NCBI GenBank assembly: GCA_024742275.1
Contig: JANSYS010000005.1
Span: forward strand, 175,727 to 239,726
Direction: 5' to 3'
Source: Alphaproteobacteria bacterium
GTDB lineage: Bacteria > Pseudomonadota > Alphaproteobacteria > Thalassobaculales > Thalassobaculaceae
Length of the DNA: 64,000 bases
Below the pieces are notes generated by a model. That model was not told the origin of the DNA, ran no database searches, and was given only the letters and a program-made list of their open reading frames with translations. Positions 9,310-18,912 of this stretch are shown piece after piece. Each line of letters begins with the position of its first letter. The stretch's first letter is position 1. The position numbers were made by a program, and so were the translations under genes.

Positions 9310-11094
9310 TTACCCCTCCGCCTTCGGCGCGACCTTCGGCGGCAGGGCGAGCTTGATGTGCAGATCGCGGAGCTGCTCCGGACGCACCTCGCTCGGCGCG
9401 TTCATCATCAGGTCCTCGGCCCGCTGGTTCATCGGGAACAGGATCACCTCGCGCAGGTTCTGCTCGCCGGCCAGCAGCATGACGATGCGGTCGATGCCCG
9501 GCGCGATGCCGCCGTGGGGCGGGGCGCCGAACTTGAAGGCGTTGATCATGCCCGCGAACTTGTCGTCGACCACCTCGGGGCCGTAACCGGCGATCTCGAA
9601 CGCCCTATACATGATGTCCGGGCGATGGTTCCGGATCGCGCCGGACGAGAGTTCCACGCCGTTGCAGACCACGTCGTACTGGTAGGCGAGGATGTCCAGC
9701 GGATCCATGGTCTCCAGCGCCTCGAGCCCGCCCTGGGGCATCGAGAACGGGTTGTGGGAGAAGTCGATCTCGCCGGTCTTCTCGTCCGCCTCGTACATCG
9801 GGAAGTCGACGATCCAGCACAGCTTGAAGACGTTCTGCTCGACGATGTCGAGATCGGCGCCGAGTTTCAGGCGGGCCTGGCCGGCCAGCTTGGCGGCCTC
9901 CAGTTCCTTGCCGGCGGCGAAGAAGATGGCGTCGCCGTCGCCCATCCCGGTGAGCTGCTTCAGCTCCTCGATCTTCTCGGGCGGCAGGCGGTTGGCGATC
10001 GGGCCGCGGGCCTCGCCGTCGCCGAGGATCATATAGCCCATGCCCGGCGCGCCCTGCTCCTGGGCCCAGGAGTTCATCCGGTCGCAGATCGCACGGCTGC
10101 CGCATTTCGGCCCCGGCACGGCGCGGACCACGCCGCCGCCCTCGACCAGCTTGGCGAAGATCGCGAAGTCGGAGCCGCGGAAGATCTCGCTGACGTCGCT
10201 GATCTCGATCGGGATGCGCAGGTCCGGCTTGTCCGACCCGTATTTCAGCATCGCCTCGCGATAGGGGATGCGCGGGAAAGGATCCGGCACCGTCCAGTCG
10301 GAGAACTCGTTGAACACGCCGGCCAGCACCGGCTCGACGGCGGCGAACACGTCCTCCTGCTCGACGAAGCTCATCTCCAGGTCGAGCTGGTAGAACTCGC
10401 CCGGCGAGCGGTCGGCGCGGCTATCCTCGTCGCGGAAGCAGGGGGCGATCTGGAAATAGCGGTCGAAGCCGGACACCATGATCAGCTGCTTGAACTGCTG
10501 CGGCGCCTGGGGCAACGCGTAGAACTTGCCCGGATGCAGGCGCGACGGCACCAGGAAGTCGCGCGCACCTTCCGGCGAGGACGCGGTCAGGATCGGCGTT
10601 TGGAACTCGGTGAAGCCCTGTTCGATCATCCGGCGGCGGATAGACGCGATGATTTTCGATCGCAGGATGATGTTGTTGTGAACCCGCTCGCGGCGCAGGT
10701 CGAGATAGCGATACCGCAGACGGGTCTCTTCCCCGGCGTCCTCGTCCGAGTTGACCTGCAGCGGAACCTGGTCGGCAGAGGACAGCACCTCGAAGTCGTC
10801 GATCCGAACCTCGATCTGGCCGGTCGGAAGCTTGCTGTTCACCGTTTCGTCGCTGCGCTTGACCACGCGGCCGGTGATACAGACCACGCTCTCGAGCCGA
10901 TACTTCTCGACCTCCTGGAACGCCGGGTCCTCGACATCGGTCACGCACTGGGTGATGCCGTAGTGGTCCCGCAGGTCCAGGAACACCAGCTGGCCATGGT
11001 CGCGGCGACGGTGGATCCAGCCGGACAGGCGGACGGTCTCGCCGACATGGGTGTCGCGAAGGTCGGAACAGGTGTGGGTGCGATAGCGGTGCAT
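9310..11094 (-). CDS. aspS: Aspartyl-tRNA synthetase
   Basis: Class II synthetase of 594 residues, the bacterial length. An N-terminal OB-fold anticodon domain ([20 protein letters not shown]) leads into the catalytic domain with [23 protein letters not shown] (motif 1) and the motif 2 loop [10 protein letters not shown]. The GAD insertion is present, and motif 3 reads [13 protein letters not shown]. The ATG at 11094 matches the conserved [12 protein letters not shown] start. The frame extends 14 codons further without support. Whether it also charges tRNA-Asn cannot be told from the window, as no gatCAB genes are visible. marR follows in the same transcript. Confidence 0.96.
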   Translation of the reverse strand: MHRYRTHTCSDLRDTHVGETVRLSGWIHRRRDHGQLVFLDLRDHYGITQCVTDVEDPAFQEVEKYRLESVVCITGRVVKRSDETVNSKLPTGQIEVRIDDFEVLSSADQVPLQVNSDEDAGEETRLRYRYLDLRRERVHNNIILRSKIIASIRRRMIEQGFTEFQTPILTASSPEGARDFLVPSRLHPGKFYALPQAPQQFKQLIMVSGFDRYFQIAPCFRDEDSRADRSPGEFYQLDLEMSFVEQEDVFAAVEPVLAGVFNEFSDWTVPDPFPRIPYREAMLKYGSDKPDLRIPIEISDVSEIFRGSDFAIFAKLVEGGGVVRAVPGPKCGSRAICDRMNSWAQEQGAPGMGYMILGDGEARGPIANRLPPEKIEELKQLTGMGDGDAIFFAAGKELEAAKLAGQARLKLGADLDIVEQNVFKLCWIVDFPMYEADEKTGEIDFSHNPFSMPQGGLEALETMDPLDILAYQYDVVCNGVELSSGAIRNHRPDIMYRAFEIAGYGPEVVDDKFAGMINAFKFGAPPHGGIAPGIDRIVMLLAGEQNLREVILFPMNQRAEDLMMNAPSEVRPEQLRDLHIKLALPPKVAPKAEG

Positions 11095-11597
11095 GGCTTC
11101 AACAGTGCGTAGCGGGAAACGGCCGCCACGTTGCACGCAGCGCCAGGAAGGTCAAGAGGAACGCCGTCGGCTGGCCGTGCCCCATCCGGTGTCCAGCCGC
11201 CCTGCCGGGGACGATATCGACGCCGCCGCTCTTGGGATCGGACACCACCGAACTTCTTTTCGCAGGTGCGGTGCCGCCTCTCTCGTCCAGCGGCGTCGGG
11301 CCGCCGTAAACCACACCCCAGTATTCCGGTGCGGGCTTTCTTCCACGATCCGCGTGGATGGCCCAACTGCCGGTCGCACCTGGGTCGCGTTCATGGTAAA
11401 GACGGTCAAAATGAGAAGTCGCCGAACCGGGGGACGCGGTTCGCGTGAACGTTCACGAGTGTCATTGCGCAGCGCACACACACAGGCTTTACCTGCCAGT
11501 AGCGCTGAGTATGATCGCCCCCCAGAAAGCTTAAGTGGGGCAAACGCTTTCAATCCGATCAACCGTCCCGATACGACCTTAAGCAGGGAGTAGAAAC
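11095..11597 (+). other. Intergenic region between aspS and the TRAP operon
   Basis: About 500 bases between divergent genes, with no convincing reading frame. It must hold the promoters of aspS (minus strand) and the TRAP binding protein (plus strand). A short inverted repeat GCCCC...GGGGC lies at 11517-11541. CTTAAG occurs twice, at 11530 and 11578, 48 bases apart, and could mark a regulator site. The ribosome-binding site AGGGAG lies at 11586-11591, before ATG 11598. I see no clear -10/-35 pair. Confidence 0.5.
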
Positions 11598-12695
11598 ATG
11601 AAACGTCGTGAATTTATCAAGAGCGCGGGTATCGCCGCCGTCGGCGGCGCCGCCGCTTCGGCGACGCTTGCTGCGCCGGCCATCGCCCAGGAGCGCATCG
11701 AGATGGTCATCGTCTCGACCTGGCCGCGCGACTTCCCGGGCCTCGGCACCGGTGCGCAGCGCCTCGCGCAGCGCATCCAGAACGTTTCCGACGGCCGCAT
11801 CCAGGTTCAGTACTTCGCCGCCGGTGAGCGTGTCGGCGCCTTCGACGTGTTCGACGAAGTGGCGTCGGGCAACGCTCAGGCCTACCACGCCGCCGACTAC
11901 TACTGGAAAGGCAAGCATCCGGGTTGGGCCTACTTCACGTCCGTTCCGTTCGGTCTGACCGAGAACGAGATGGGCGCCTGGATCCATCACATGGGCGGCC
12001 AGGAGCTGTGGGACGAGCTGGCGGGTGAATTCGGCCTCAAGTGCCTCGCCTCCGGCAATACCGGCGTGCAGATGGGCGGCTGGTTCAACGTCGAGATCAA
12101 TTCGGCCGAGGACCTCAAGGGCCTCAAGATGCGTATTCCGGGCCTCGGCGGCGACGTCATGGCCAAGCTCGGCGCGTCGCCGGTCTCCCTGCCGGGCGGC
12201 CAGATCTACGAAAACCTTGTCTCCGGCGCCATCGACGCCACCGAGTGGGTCGGTCCGTGGAACGACTACTTCCTGAAGTTCTACGAAGCCGCGAAGTACT
12301 ACTACTATCCGGGCATGCACGAGCCGGGCGGATTCAACTCGCTCGGCATGAACAAGACCTGGTGGGAAGGCCTTTCGCCGGCCGATCAGCTCCTCATCCA
12401 GGCCTGCGCCTACGAGGAAGCCCAGGTCATGATGGCCGAGTACAACGCCAATAACGGCCGCTTCCTCTCCAGGCTCATCAACGAGCACGGCGTCGAGCTG
12501 AAGGAATTCAACGACGACGTCTATGACGCGTTCGGTGAAGCCTCGGCCGAGGTCTACGAAGAGGCCCGCGCGCATTCCGATCTGGCCAACCGTATCCATG
12601 AGAGCTTCGCCGCCGCGCGGGCCGACGTCGGTGCCTGGATGAAGCTGTCGGAAGGCGCCTACTACGCCCAGCGCAACCGGGTGCTCGGCCTCTAA
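11598..12695 (+). CDS. TRAP transporter substrate-binding protein, DctP/TakP type
   Basis: Periplasmic solute receptor of 365 residues that feeds the TRAP permease encoded next. It opens with a twin-arginine signal (KRREFIK, hydrophobic AAVGGAAASATLAAPAIA, cleavage after AQ near residue 31), so it is exported folded. The mature part shows the DctP fold: VSTWPRDFPGLGTGAQRLAQ, then FGLTENEMGAWIHHMGG, NVEINSAEDLKGLKMRIPG with the conserved Arg that grips a carboxylate, and GAIDATEWVGPWNDY. This pattern matches TakP-like receptors for alpha-keto or other organic acids. A strong terminator follows the gene, which should keep receptor mRNA in excess over the permease. Confidence 0.93.
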   Translation: MKRREFIKSAGIAAVGGAAASATLAAPAIAQERIEMVIVSTWPRDFPGLGTGAQRLAQRIQNVSDGRIQVQYFAAGERVGAFDVFDEVASGNAQAYHAADYYWKGKHPGWAYFTSVPFGLTENEMGAWIHHMGGQELWDELAGEFGLKCLASGNTGVQMGGWFNVEINSAEDLKGLKMRIPGLGGDVMAKLGASPVSLPGGQIYENLVSGAIDATEWVGPWNDYFLKFYEAAKYYYYPGMHEPGGFNSLGMNKTWWEGLSPADQLLIQACAYEEAQVMMAEYNANNGRFLSRLINEHGVELKEFNDDVYDAFGEASAEVYEEARAHSDLANRIHESFAAARADVGAWMKLSEGAYYAQRNRVLGL

Positions 12696-12718
12696 GGCCA
12701 ATTTACCGGCACTATCGA

Positions 12719-12755
12719 GGCAGACGGGACGAAAGTCCCGTCTGCCCGCATTTTT
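12719..12755 (+). terminator. Intercistronic terminator in the TRAP operon
   Basis: A perfect 12-bp stem (12719-12730 with 12735-12746) closes a GAAA tetraloop. It is followed by CGCA and five T residues (12751-12755). It sits between the binding-protein gene and the small permease gene, so part of the transcripts should stop here and part read on. Confidence 0.85.
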
Positions 12756-12830
12756 ACCGCCGTGAAAACCGGCGGCGCAATTGAAGCGGCCCACCCCTCT
12801 AAGCGTTCGATACCTTTGCAAGGGTCAATG

Positions 12831-13862
12831 ATGAGCACGGCAACTGACGGCGCCTTCACCGACGCCATGGACGGTGACGTTTACCGGCCGGGTACCGCGA
12901 CGATCCGCATGTTAGGCTGGATCTCGATCGCCATGAGTTTCGCCTACGTGGTCAACAACTACCTGTGTTTCTGGCAGGGCTGGCCGGGCGTGTTCGCGTT
13001 GTTCCCCTCCGCCCCGCCGTTGGAAGGCACGGATCTGACGCTGGCGCTCATTCAGGTCGGGATCTACGGCATCGGTATCCTGCTCGCCATCATCGGCGTG
13101 CGCCGGTCCATGGCACGCAACCTACGCACCGACGCCATGGCGATGGCGGGGATCACCAACTTCATTATCCGCTTCGCGTTCTGGAGCGTGCTGCTGATCG
13201 GTCTGATCGACGCCGCCATTTCCTTTCTGCGCGTCGAAGACTTTCTGGTCCCGCTTTTCGGCGAGAACCTGGCGACAGAACTCGGTCGATCGCGGTTCCG
13301 CGGGCCCTATGTTCATGCGCCGATGCTGCTGATCGCCCTGGTCATCGCTGCCCGATCGAAATCCCTCGGCTTTCACTGGTTGGCGCTTCTCGTCGTGATC
13401 GCCGAGTTGGCCATCGTCCTGAGCCGCTTCGTCTTCTCCTACGAACAGGCTTTCCAGGGCGACCTGGTGCGTTTCTGGTACGGCGCGCTGTTCCTGTTCG
13501 CCAGCGCCTATACGCTCTTCGAAGACGGCCATGTTCGGGTCGACGTGCTCTATGCCGGCTTCTCGGAAAAGACCAAGGGTCTGTTCAATGCGATCGGCGC
13601 AACCATCCTCGGGCTCACGCTGTGCTGGACGATCCTCATCTTCGGGATGTGGAGCCAGTCCAGCATCATCAACAGCGCGCTGCTCGCCTACGAGGTGTCC
13701 CAGTCCGGCTTCGGCATGTACGTGAAATACTGGATGGCCGGCTTCCTCGCGGTGTTCGCGGTGACAATGAACATCCAGTTCGCCAGCTTCATTCTGGAAA
13801 ACATCGCCAATTACCGCGAAGAGCCCGGCGCGCGAGAGATCGTGCCCAGTTCCGCCTCCTAG
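12831..13862 (+). CDS. TRAP transporter small permease subunit (DctQ), long form
   Basis: Integral membrane protein of 343 residues that partners the large permease. I count about eight hydrophobic segments. The N-terminal half (to about 185) carries extra helices, while the C-terminal half holds the normal DctQ unit of four, with the conserved FARFWYGALFLFASAYTLFEDGHVRVDVLY-like region near residues 210-240. Ordinary DctQ proteins have 160-200 residues, so this is the extended type that goes with TakP-like receptors. Two adjacent ATGs exist (12828 and 12831). The second has better spacing from AGGG at 12821. The membrane genes depend on read-through of the preceding terminator or a weak local promoter. 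Confidence 0.85.
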   Translation: MSTATDGAFTDAMDGDVYRPGTATIRMLGWISIAMSFAYVVNNYLCFWQGWPGVFALFPSAPPLEGTDLTLALIQVGIYGIGILLAIIGVRRSMARNLRTDAMAMAGITNFIIRFAFWSVLLIGLIDAAISFLRVEDFLVPLFGENLATELGRSRFRGPYVHAPMLLIALVIAARSKSLGFHWLALLVVIAELAIVLSRFVFSYEQAFQGDLVRFWYGALFLFASAYTLFEDGHVRVDVLYAGFSEKTKGLFNAIGATILGLTLCWTILIFGMWSQSSIINSALLAYEVSQSGFGMYVKYWMAGFLAVFAVTMNIQFASFILENIANYREEPGAREIVPSSAS

Positions 13863-13868
13863 CCGAGT

Positions 13869-13893
13869 GCAGCGGGCCCGCCGGGCCGGCTGC
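13869..13893 (+). other. Stem-loop between the two TRAP permease genes
   Basis: GCAGC and GCTGC arms enclose an inner GGCCC/GGGCC stem with a three-base loop and one G-G mismatch. There is no T-run after it, so it is more likely an mRNA-stability or RNase-processing element than a terminator. Confidence 0.5.
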
Positions 13894-13959
13894 AAACTGA
13901 CTGCCCGCGGTCTCGGACCCGGATACCGATAGCCCCGGACTCAGGAAAGCCAACGCGTC

Positions 13960-16629
13960 ATGGAAGTCCTTTTCGTCGTCATTCTGGTGCTGCTTATGGC
14001 CGGGGCGCTCGCCTCGGGTTTCCCGGTCGCCTTCGCGCTGCCCGGCTCCGCCATCATCAGCATCCTGCTCGCCGCCGCGGCCGGCACGATCGCGACCGGA
14101 AACCCGGACGCCTTCTTCGCCCAGGGTGGGCCGACCAACTGGCTCAGCGCCGGCGTCACAAACTTCCGAGGAATCTACTGGGAGGTTGAACGCGATACGC
14201 TCATAGCGATCCCGCTCTTCGTGTTCATGGGCATCATGCTCCAGCGCTCGAAGATCGCAGAGGATCTGCTGGTGTCCATGGCCCAGCTCTTCGGTCCGAT
14301 CCGGGGCGGTCTCGGTATTTCGGTCGTCTTCGTGGGCGCTCTGCTCGCTGCCACCACCGGCATTCTCGGCGCCACCGTGGTCGCGATGGGGCTGATTTCA
14401 CTGCCGGCCATGATGCGGAACAACTACGCGAACTGGCTGTCCACGGGCACCATCGCGGCATCCGGAACGCTCGGCCAGATCATCCCGCCATCGATCGTGC
14501 TCATCATCCTGGCGGACCAGCTTTCGAACGCGGTCGACCAAGCCAGCAGCCTGCGCACCAATCTGTACAAGGCGGCGACGGGCGACTTCTCCATGCCGAG
14601 CGAGTTCGCCGTCTCATCCACGAGCGCCGGCGACATGTTCATGGGCGCGCTCATTCCCGGCCTCGTCCTGGTCGGGCTGTACATGCTGTTCATCTTTGTC
14701 GTGGCGTTCATCCGCCGCGACATCGCCCCACCGGTACCGTTCGAGGGATCCTACGACCGGCGCTTCGCCCTTCGGGTCACGCTCGCCCTGGTGCCACCGC
14801 TCACGCTGATCTTCGTCGTGCTGGGATCGATCATCACCGGCGTCGCGACGGTCAACCAGGCCGGCGCCATCGGCGCCATCGGCGCCACCGTCATGGCAGG
14901 CTATCGGCTCTATGAAGGAAGACGCGGCGCGTTCTGGCCGGCGATTCTGACCGGCGGCGCGATGGTCGCCATCCTGGTGATCACCAATGTCTGGGACATC
15001 AACATCCGAGCCATCCACGGCCCGTCCGAGCAGTTCGGCGTCACCCTCGCCGTCATCGCGACCGTCGTGTTCCTCATCGGCGTGACCTGGAGTCTCAAGC
15101 GGACCTACCAGACGAACGAGACGCTCCAGGGCGTGATGATGGAAACGGCGAAAACGACCTCGCTGGTGTTCATCATCCTGCTCGGCGCCGCCATGCTGAC
15201 CTCGGCCTTCCGTGGGTTCGGTGGCGAGGAGCTGGTGAAGGAATTCCTTCTCGGCATGCCCGGCGGTTTCTGGGCGCAGTTCATCATCGTCATGGCGGTG
15301 ATCTTCATCCTCGGCTTCTTCCTCGACTTCATCGAGATCGCCGTGGTCGTGGTGCCGATCGTCGCCCCGATCCTGCTGGCCGACCCGTCCGCGAACATCA
15401 CGGCGGTCTGGCTCGGCGTCATGATCGGCCTGAACATTCAGACGTCGTTCCTGACCCCGCCGTTCGGCTTCGCCCTGTTCTACCTGCGCGGCGTCGCGCC
15501 GGCAGCGGTAAAGACCCTGCAAATGTACAAGGGCGTGGTTCCGTTCATCGCCCTGCAGCTCCTGGCGCTGGTCATCGTCGGCCTCAACCCGCCGCTGGTG
15601 AACTACCTGCCGACCCGGATCTCGCTTCTCGGCGAAACCGCGCCACCGCCGCAGAACCCGCGGCTGCAGGCCTGCATCGAGGACTATGTGCATGAAGCCT
15701 TCCTGGAGCGGGGCGATGAAATCCGTGCCGCAATCCAGTCGGCTCAGAGCTGGGATCTGTCCGGTGTGCCGAGCGGCATCGCGAACAACGTGACCCGTGC
15801 GGTGGCCGGTGCCGGCAATGCCTTCCAAGCCCTCGAGGATGCGCGGGCGAGCACGGCGGCGATCGATGAGGCCGCCGGCGTGTACGATCCGATCCGAACC
15901 GAGGTACGCCGGATCGAGGCCGATCTGCGGCGCCACGAGGAAGAGTTGAAGGCGGTACGGCAAAGGGTCGGACAACTCCAGCGTCAGGCGCCCGACGAAG
16001 TGGCGACCATCCAACGCCTTCAGGACCGGGTGGACGTGCTTCAGGCCGAAAAAGAGGTCCTCGAAGCGGAGATGCCCGAGACATGGGATGAAGTCCATGC
16101 AGAGTTCAAGAAGCTGCTGGCCGTCGAGAAGCGCGCGTATCTGAACTATCGTCGCGTGGTCGACAGCGCCTACGAGCCGATCCAGGAGTTCATGCGAATC
16201 CTGCGTGGCGCCGACGGTCTGGTCGCTCTCGAAGCCGAGCTGAAAGGTCTGGCCGACATTATCCGGTCGGGAGACTCCGAGGCGGCGATAGAACAGATCC
16301 AGGCGATGGAAAGCAGGGTCGGCGACATCGAGGGGGCCGGCGATATTCGGTCCGCCTTGTCCAAGGCGCGACGGGAACTGCGCACGACCAACACCCAACA
16401 GCCGGATGCAAACGCGGCCCTTCAGGAGCATGCCAAGGCCGTCGAAGATCTGGAATCGGAGATCGCGTGGCGGACCCGGGCGGGTGCCCTTCTGCCGCAG
16501 GTGGAAGCATATGAGGACGCGATCGACGACACGATCGGCCTGCGTCAGCAACCTAGGCTGCCCCGCGAGATAGCCTTGCACGTCGCATCGTGCAGCTCCG
16601 AACACCGAAATATTTCGCTGAACTTCTAG
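13960..16629 (+). CDS. TRAP transporter large permease (DctM) with long C-terminal coiled-coil tail
   Basis: 889 residues. Residues 1-550 form the membrane transporter, with many helices, the repeated GATVVAMGLISLPAM and SGTLGQIIPPSIVLIIL motifs typical of DctM, and a large central insert. It uses the sodium gradient to import the solute delivered by the binding protein. Residues about 555-889 are soluble and unlike a standard DctM. They include a strongly charged heptad region (about 640-710, EVRRIEADLRRHEEELKAV onwards), further helices, and a conserved-looking end (ISLNF). DctM is normally about 430-600 residues, so the tail is a real extension of the same frame rather than a separate gene. 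It may dock the small subunit or scaffold oligomers. Confidence 0.9.
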   Translation: MEVLFVVILVLLMAGALASGFPVAFALPGSAIISILLAAAAGTIATGNPDAFFAQGGPTNWLSAGVTNFRGIYWEVERDTLIAIPLFVFMGIMLQRSKIAEDLLVSMAQLFGPIRGGLGISVVFVGALLAATTGILGATVVAMGLISLPAMMRNNYANWLSTGTIAASGTLGQIIPPSIVLIILADQLSNAVDQASSLRTNLYKAATGDFSMPSEFAVSSTSAGDMFMGALIPGLVLVGLYMLFIFVVAFIRRDIAPPVPFEGSYDRRFALRVTLALVPPLTLIFVVLGSIITGVATVNQAGAIGAIGATVMAGYRLYEGRRGAFWPAILTGGAMVAILVITNVWDINIRAIHGPSEQFGVTLAVIATVVFLIGVTWSLKRTYQTNETLQGVMMETAKTTSLVFIILLGAAMLTSAFRGFGGEELVKEFLLGMPGGFWAQFIIVMAVIFILGFFLDFIEIAVVVVPIVAPILLADPSANITAVWLGVMIGLNIQTSFLTPPFGFALFYLRGVAPAAVKTLQMYKGVVPFIALQLLALVIVGLNPPLVNYLPTRISLLGETAPPPQNPRLQACIEDYVHEAFLERGDEIRAAIQSAQSWDLSGVPSGIANNVTRAVAGAGNAFQALEDARASTAAIDEAAGVYDPIRTEVRRIEADLRRHEEELKAVRQRVGQLQRQAPDEVATIQRLQDRVDVLQAEKEVLEAEMPETWDEVHAEFKKLLAVEKRAYLNYRRVVDSAYEPIQEFMRILRGADGLVALEAELKGLADIIRSGDSEAAIEQIQAMESRVGDIEGAGDIRSALSKARRELRTTNTQQPDANAALQEHAKAVEDLESEIAWRTRAGALLPQVEAYEDAIDDTIGLRQQPRLPREIALHVASCSSEHRNISLNF

Positions 16630-16698
16630 GCTGGCGGACAATCGGCGCCGGGACACCGTTCGCCCACCGTCCGGTATCCCTCGCCTAGACACCCACTC

Positions 16699-16728
16699 CA
16701 TGCCCCGATCGGCGACGGTCGGGGCATG
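16699..16728 (+). terminator. Probable terminator after the TRAP operon
   Basis: A perfect 10-bp stem (16699-16708 with 16719-16728) sits 70 bases after the large permease stop and 85 before pcaD. It has no T-run, so it may work with Rho or as a 3'-end stabiliser. It argues that pcaDHG is a separate transcript. Confidence 0.5.
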
Positions 16729-16812
16729 TGCTATTCGAGGGTCCGGCCACTCGACGTTGTCGCCGCTCGAAGGCAGGATAGGCCGGACAAGGCACGAACA
16801 AGGGGAAACGCG

Positions 16813-17613
16813 ATGGCATCGACTTTCGTCGAGGTGGACGGCTGCGTGTTGCATGTGCGTTTGGACGGCCCGCGAGACGGTCCGGCTCTCCTGTTCTCGA
16901 ACTCGCTCGGAACGGATCTGCGGATCTGGGACGCCGTGACCGACGCCCTCAGCGATCGTTGGCTCTGCATCCGAATGGACAAGCGCGGCCACGGCCTGTC
17001 GGCGCTCGGCGACGCGCCAATCACCATCGAGAGACTCGCTGCGGACGCCCTGGCCGTGCTGGATCATTTCGGCGTTCGCCGGACGGTGATGGTTGGCGTG
17101 TCGATCGGGGGCCTGATCGCGCAGGCGACTTACGCGGCCCGGCCCGACGCTTTCGCCGGACTGATGATGTGCGATACGGCCGCCAGGATCGGTACCGCAG
17201 ACATCTGGCAGCAGCGGATCGACATGGTCCGCACCGACGGGCTCGCCGCCATGGCCGACACAATCCTGCAACGCTGGTTCGCCCCAGCGTTCCATCGGGA
17301 TCGTCCGACCGATCTCGCCGGCTACCGGCAGATGCTCGTGCGCACGCCCGCCGAAGGATACGCCGCCGCGAGCGCCGCGATCCGCGATGCAGACTTGAGC
17401 GGCGGCACGGCTGCCATCAGGGTGCCTTGCGTCGTGATATGCGGCGCGAACGACGGAGCGACGCCCCCGGATCTCGTCTCCGCATTCGCCGCGTCGCTGC
17501 CGGCCGCCCGCTACGTAGAGCTTCCCGATGTCGGCCATTTACCGAGCATCGAGGCTCCCGACGCCGTCGTGGCCCAGTTGAAGGCCCTTCTGGAGGAGGT
17601 CGACCATGGGTGA
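16813..17613 (+). CDS. pcaD: 3-oxoadipate enol-lactonase
   Basis: Alpha/beta hydrolase of 266 residues that opens 3-oxoadipate enol-lactone to 3-oxoadipate in the protocatechuate branch of the beta-ketoadipate pathway. The nucleophile is Ser97 in GVSIGG, and the oxyanion region is SNSLGTD. A Asp in CGANDGATPP and a His in GHLPS complete the triad. PcaD assignment rests on these motifs plus the location: its stop overlaps the start of pcaH by eight bases. ATG 16813 follows AAGGGG. An upstream in-frame ATG at 16726 lies inside the terminator-like stem and is less likely. Confidence 0.92.
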   Translation: MASTFVEVDGCVLHVRLDGPRDGPALLFSNSLGTDLRIWDAVTDALSDRWLCIRMDKRGHGLSALGDAPITIERLAADALAVLDHFGVRRTVMVGVSIGGLIAQATYAARPDAFAGLMMCDTAARIGTADIWQQRIDMVRTDGLAAMADTILQRWFAPAFHRDRPTDLAGYRQMLVRTPAEGYAAASAAIRDADLSGGTAAIRVPCVVICGANDGATPPDLVSAFAASLPAARYVELPDVGHLPSIEAPDAVVAQLKALLEEVDHG

Positions 17614-18322
17614 CGCCCACAACACTGTGACGCCGCGCGATTGGACCGCGCATCCCCCGCTGATCCATCCCGACTACAAGTCGACGGTGAGGCGTGGGCC
17701 AACCAAACCGCTGATCCCGATCGGGCATTCGCTGTCTGAACTCACCGGGCCCGTCTACGGGCACGATGCCTTGGCGCCGCTCGACAACGACCTGACCAAG
17801 AACGGCGCGAAGAACGGAGAGGCGCTGGGCGAACGGATCGTCGTGACCGGGCGAGTGCTAGACGATCTGGGCCGGCCGCAGCCCAACGCCCTGGTCGAGA
17901 TCTGGCAGGCCAACGCAGCCGGACGCTACATCCACGAGAACGACCGCCACGATGCGCCGTTGGACCCCAATTTCTTCGGCGGCGGGCGAACCGTGACCGA
18001 CGCCGAAGGCCGCTACCGGTTCTACACGATCAAGCCCGGCGCCTATCCCTGGCCCAACCACGCCAATGCCTGGCGCCCCAACCACATCCACCTGTCCCTG
18101 TTCGGCCCGACCTTCGCGAGCCGACTGGTCACCCAGATGTATTTCCCGGGCGATCCGCTGCTGGCCCTCGATCCGATCTTCCTGGGCACGCCCGAGGCCG
18201 CGCGCGACAGACTGGTCAGCACCTTCTCGCTTGACGTCACCGAGGAGGGGTTCGCGCTCGGTTATGTCTTCGACATCGTGCTGCGCGGTCCACGGGAGAC
18301 GCCGACGGAGGCCGGGCGATGA
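17606..18322 (+). CDS. pcaH: Protocatechuate 3,4-dioxygenase, beta subunit
   Basis: Iron-binding subunit (238 residues) of the intradiol dioxygenase that cleaves protocatechuate to 3-carboxy-cis,cis-muconate. The four non-haem Fe(III) ligands fall at Tyr108, Tyr147, His160 and His162 (GRYIH, GAYPWPN, RPNHIHLS). These are the same positions as in the Pseudomonas beta chain. The core ALVEIWQANAAGRY is the intradiol signature. It overlaps pcaD at its start, and its stop overlaps the pcaG start (ATGA), so D-H-G are translationally coupled. Other pathway genes (pcaB, pcaC, pcaQ) are not in the window. Confidence 0.96.
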   Translation: MGDAHNTVTPRDWTAHPPLIHPDYKSTVRRGPTKPLIPIGHSLSELTGPVYGHDALAPLDNDLTKNGAKNGEALGERIVVTGRVLDDLGRPQPNALVEIWQANAAGRYIHENDRHDAPLDPNFFGGGRTVTDAEGRYRFYTIKPGAYPWPNHANAWRPNHIHLSLFGPTFASRLVTQMYFPGDPLLALDPIFLGTPEAARDRLVSTFSLDVTEEGFALGYVFDIVLRGPRETPTEAGR

Positions 18323-18900
18323 GCGCGCCGAAGCAGACGCCGTCGCAGACCGTCGGCCCCTACTTCGCCTACGGCCTGACGGCGCGGCAGTACAACTATC
18401 CGCACACGTCCATCGCCGACGGCTCGATGGCGGGCGAGGACGTCGAAGGCGAGCGAATCCGTGTCGAAGGCCGAGTTCTGGACGGCGACGGCATGCCGAT
18501 CCCCGACGCCATGATCGAGATCTGGCAGGCCGACTCCCAGGGACGCTTCGCCCACCCGGCCGATCCTCGCAACTCGAACGCCGGTTTCACCGGCTTCGGG
18601 CGTTTCGGTACCGGAACCGATCCGAAGAACCGTTTCATCTTCGACACGATCAAACCGGGTTCCGTGACGTCGGGCGAGGCTCCGAATCTCAACGTGATCG
18701 TCTTCATGCGCGGGCTGCTGACCCATGTCTATACGCGGATCTACTTCGCCGACGAGGACGCGGCCAATGCGGTTGATCCGGTGCTCTCGTCCGTTCCCGA
18801 GGACCGCCGCGGCACGCTTGTTGCCGCCCGCCACGGTAACACCTACCGCCTGGACATCCGCATGCAGGGCGACGACGAGACGGTGTTCTTCGACGTGTGA
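18319..18900 (+). CDS. pcaG: Protocatechuate 3,4-dioxygenase, alpha subunit
   Basis: 193 residues; partner of PcaH in the alpha-beta heteromer. It starts with the family entry TPSQTVGPYFAYGL and has the intradiol core DAMIEIWQADSQGRF. The Fe ligands are lost, as expected for the alpha chain: the region around NLNVIVFMRGLLTHVYTRIYF has no His-x-His pair. It starts four bases inside the end of pcaH. Downstream lie palindromic repeats and then the cold-shock gene on the other strand, so the pca transcript ends here. Confidence 0.95.
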   Translation: MSAPKQTPSQTVGPYFAYGLTARQYNYPHTSIADGSMAGEDVEGERIRVEGRVLDGDGMPIPDAMIEIWQADSQGRFAHPADPRNSNAGFTGFGRFGTGTDPKNRFIFDTIKPGSVTSGEAPNLNVIVFMRGLLTHVYTRIYFADEDAANAVDPVLSSVPEDRRGTLVAARHGNTYRLDIRMQGDDETVFFDV

Positions 18901-18912
18901 GAACCGCTCCTC

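Noticed and set aside
14614..17538. 974-codon minus-strand frame
   Set aside because: It is antisense to the TRAP permease and pcaD. It shows Arg/Gly/Asp/His-rich shadow composition and no domain.
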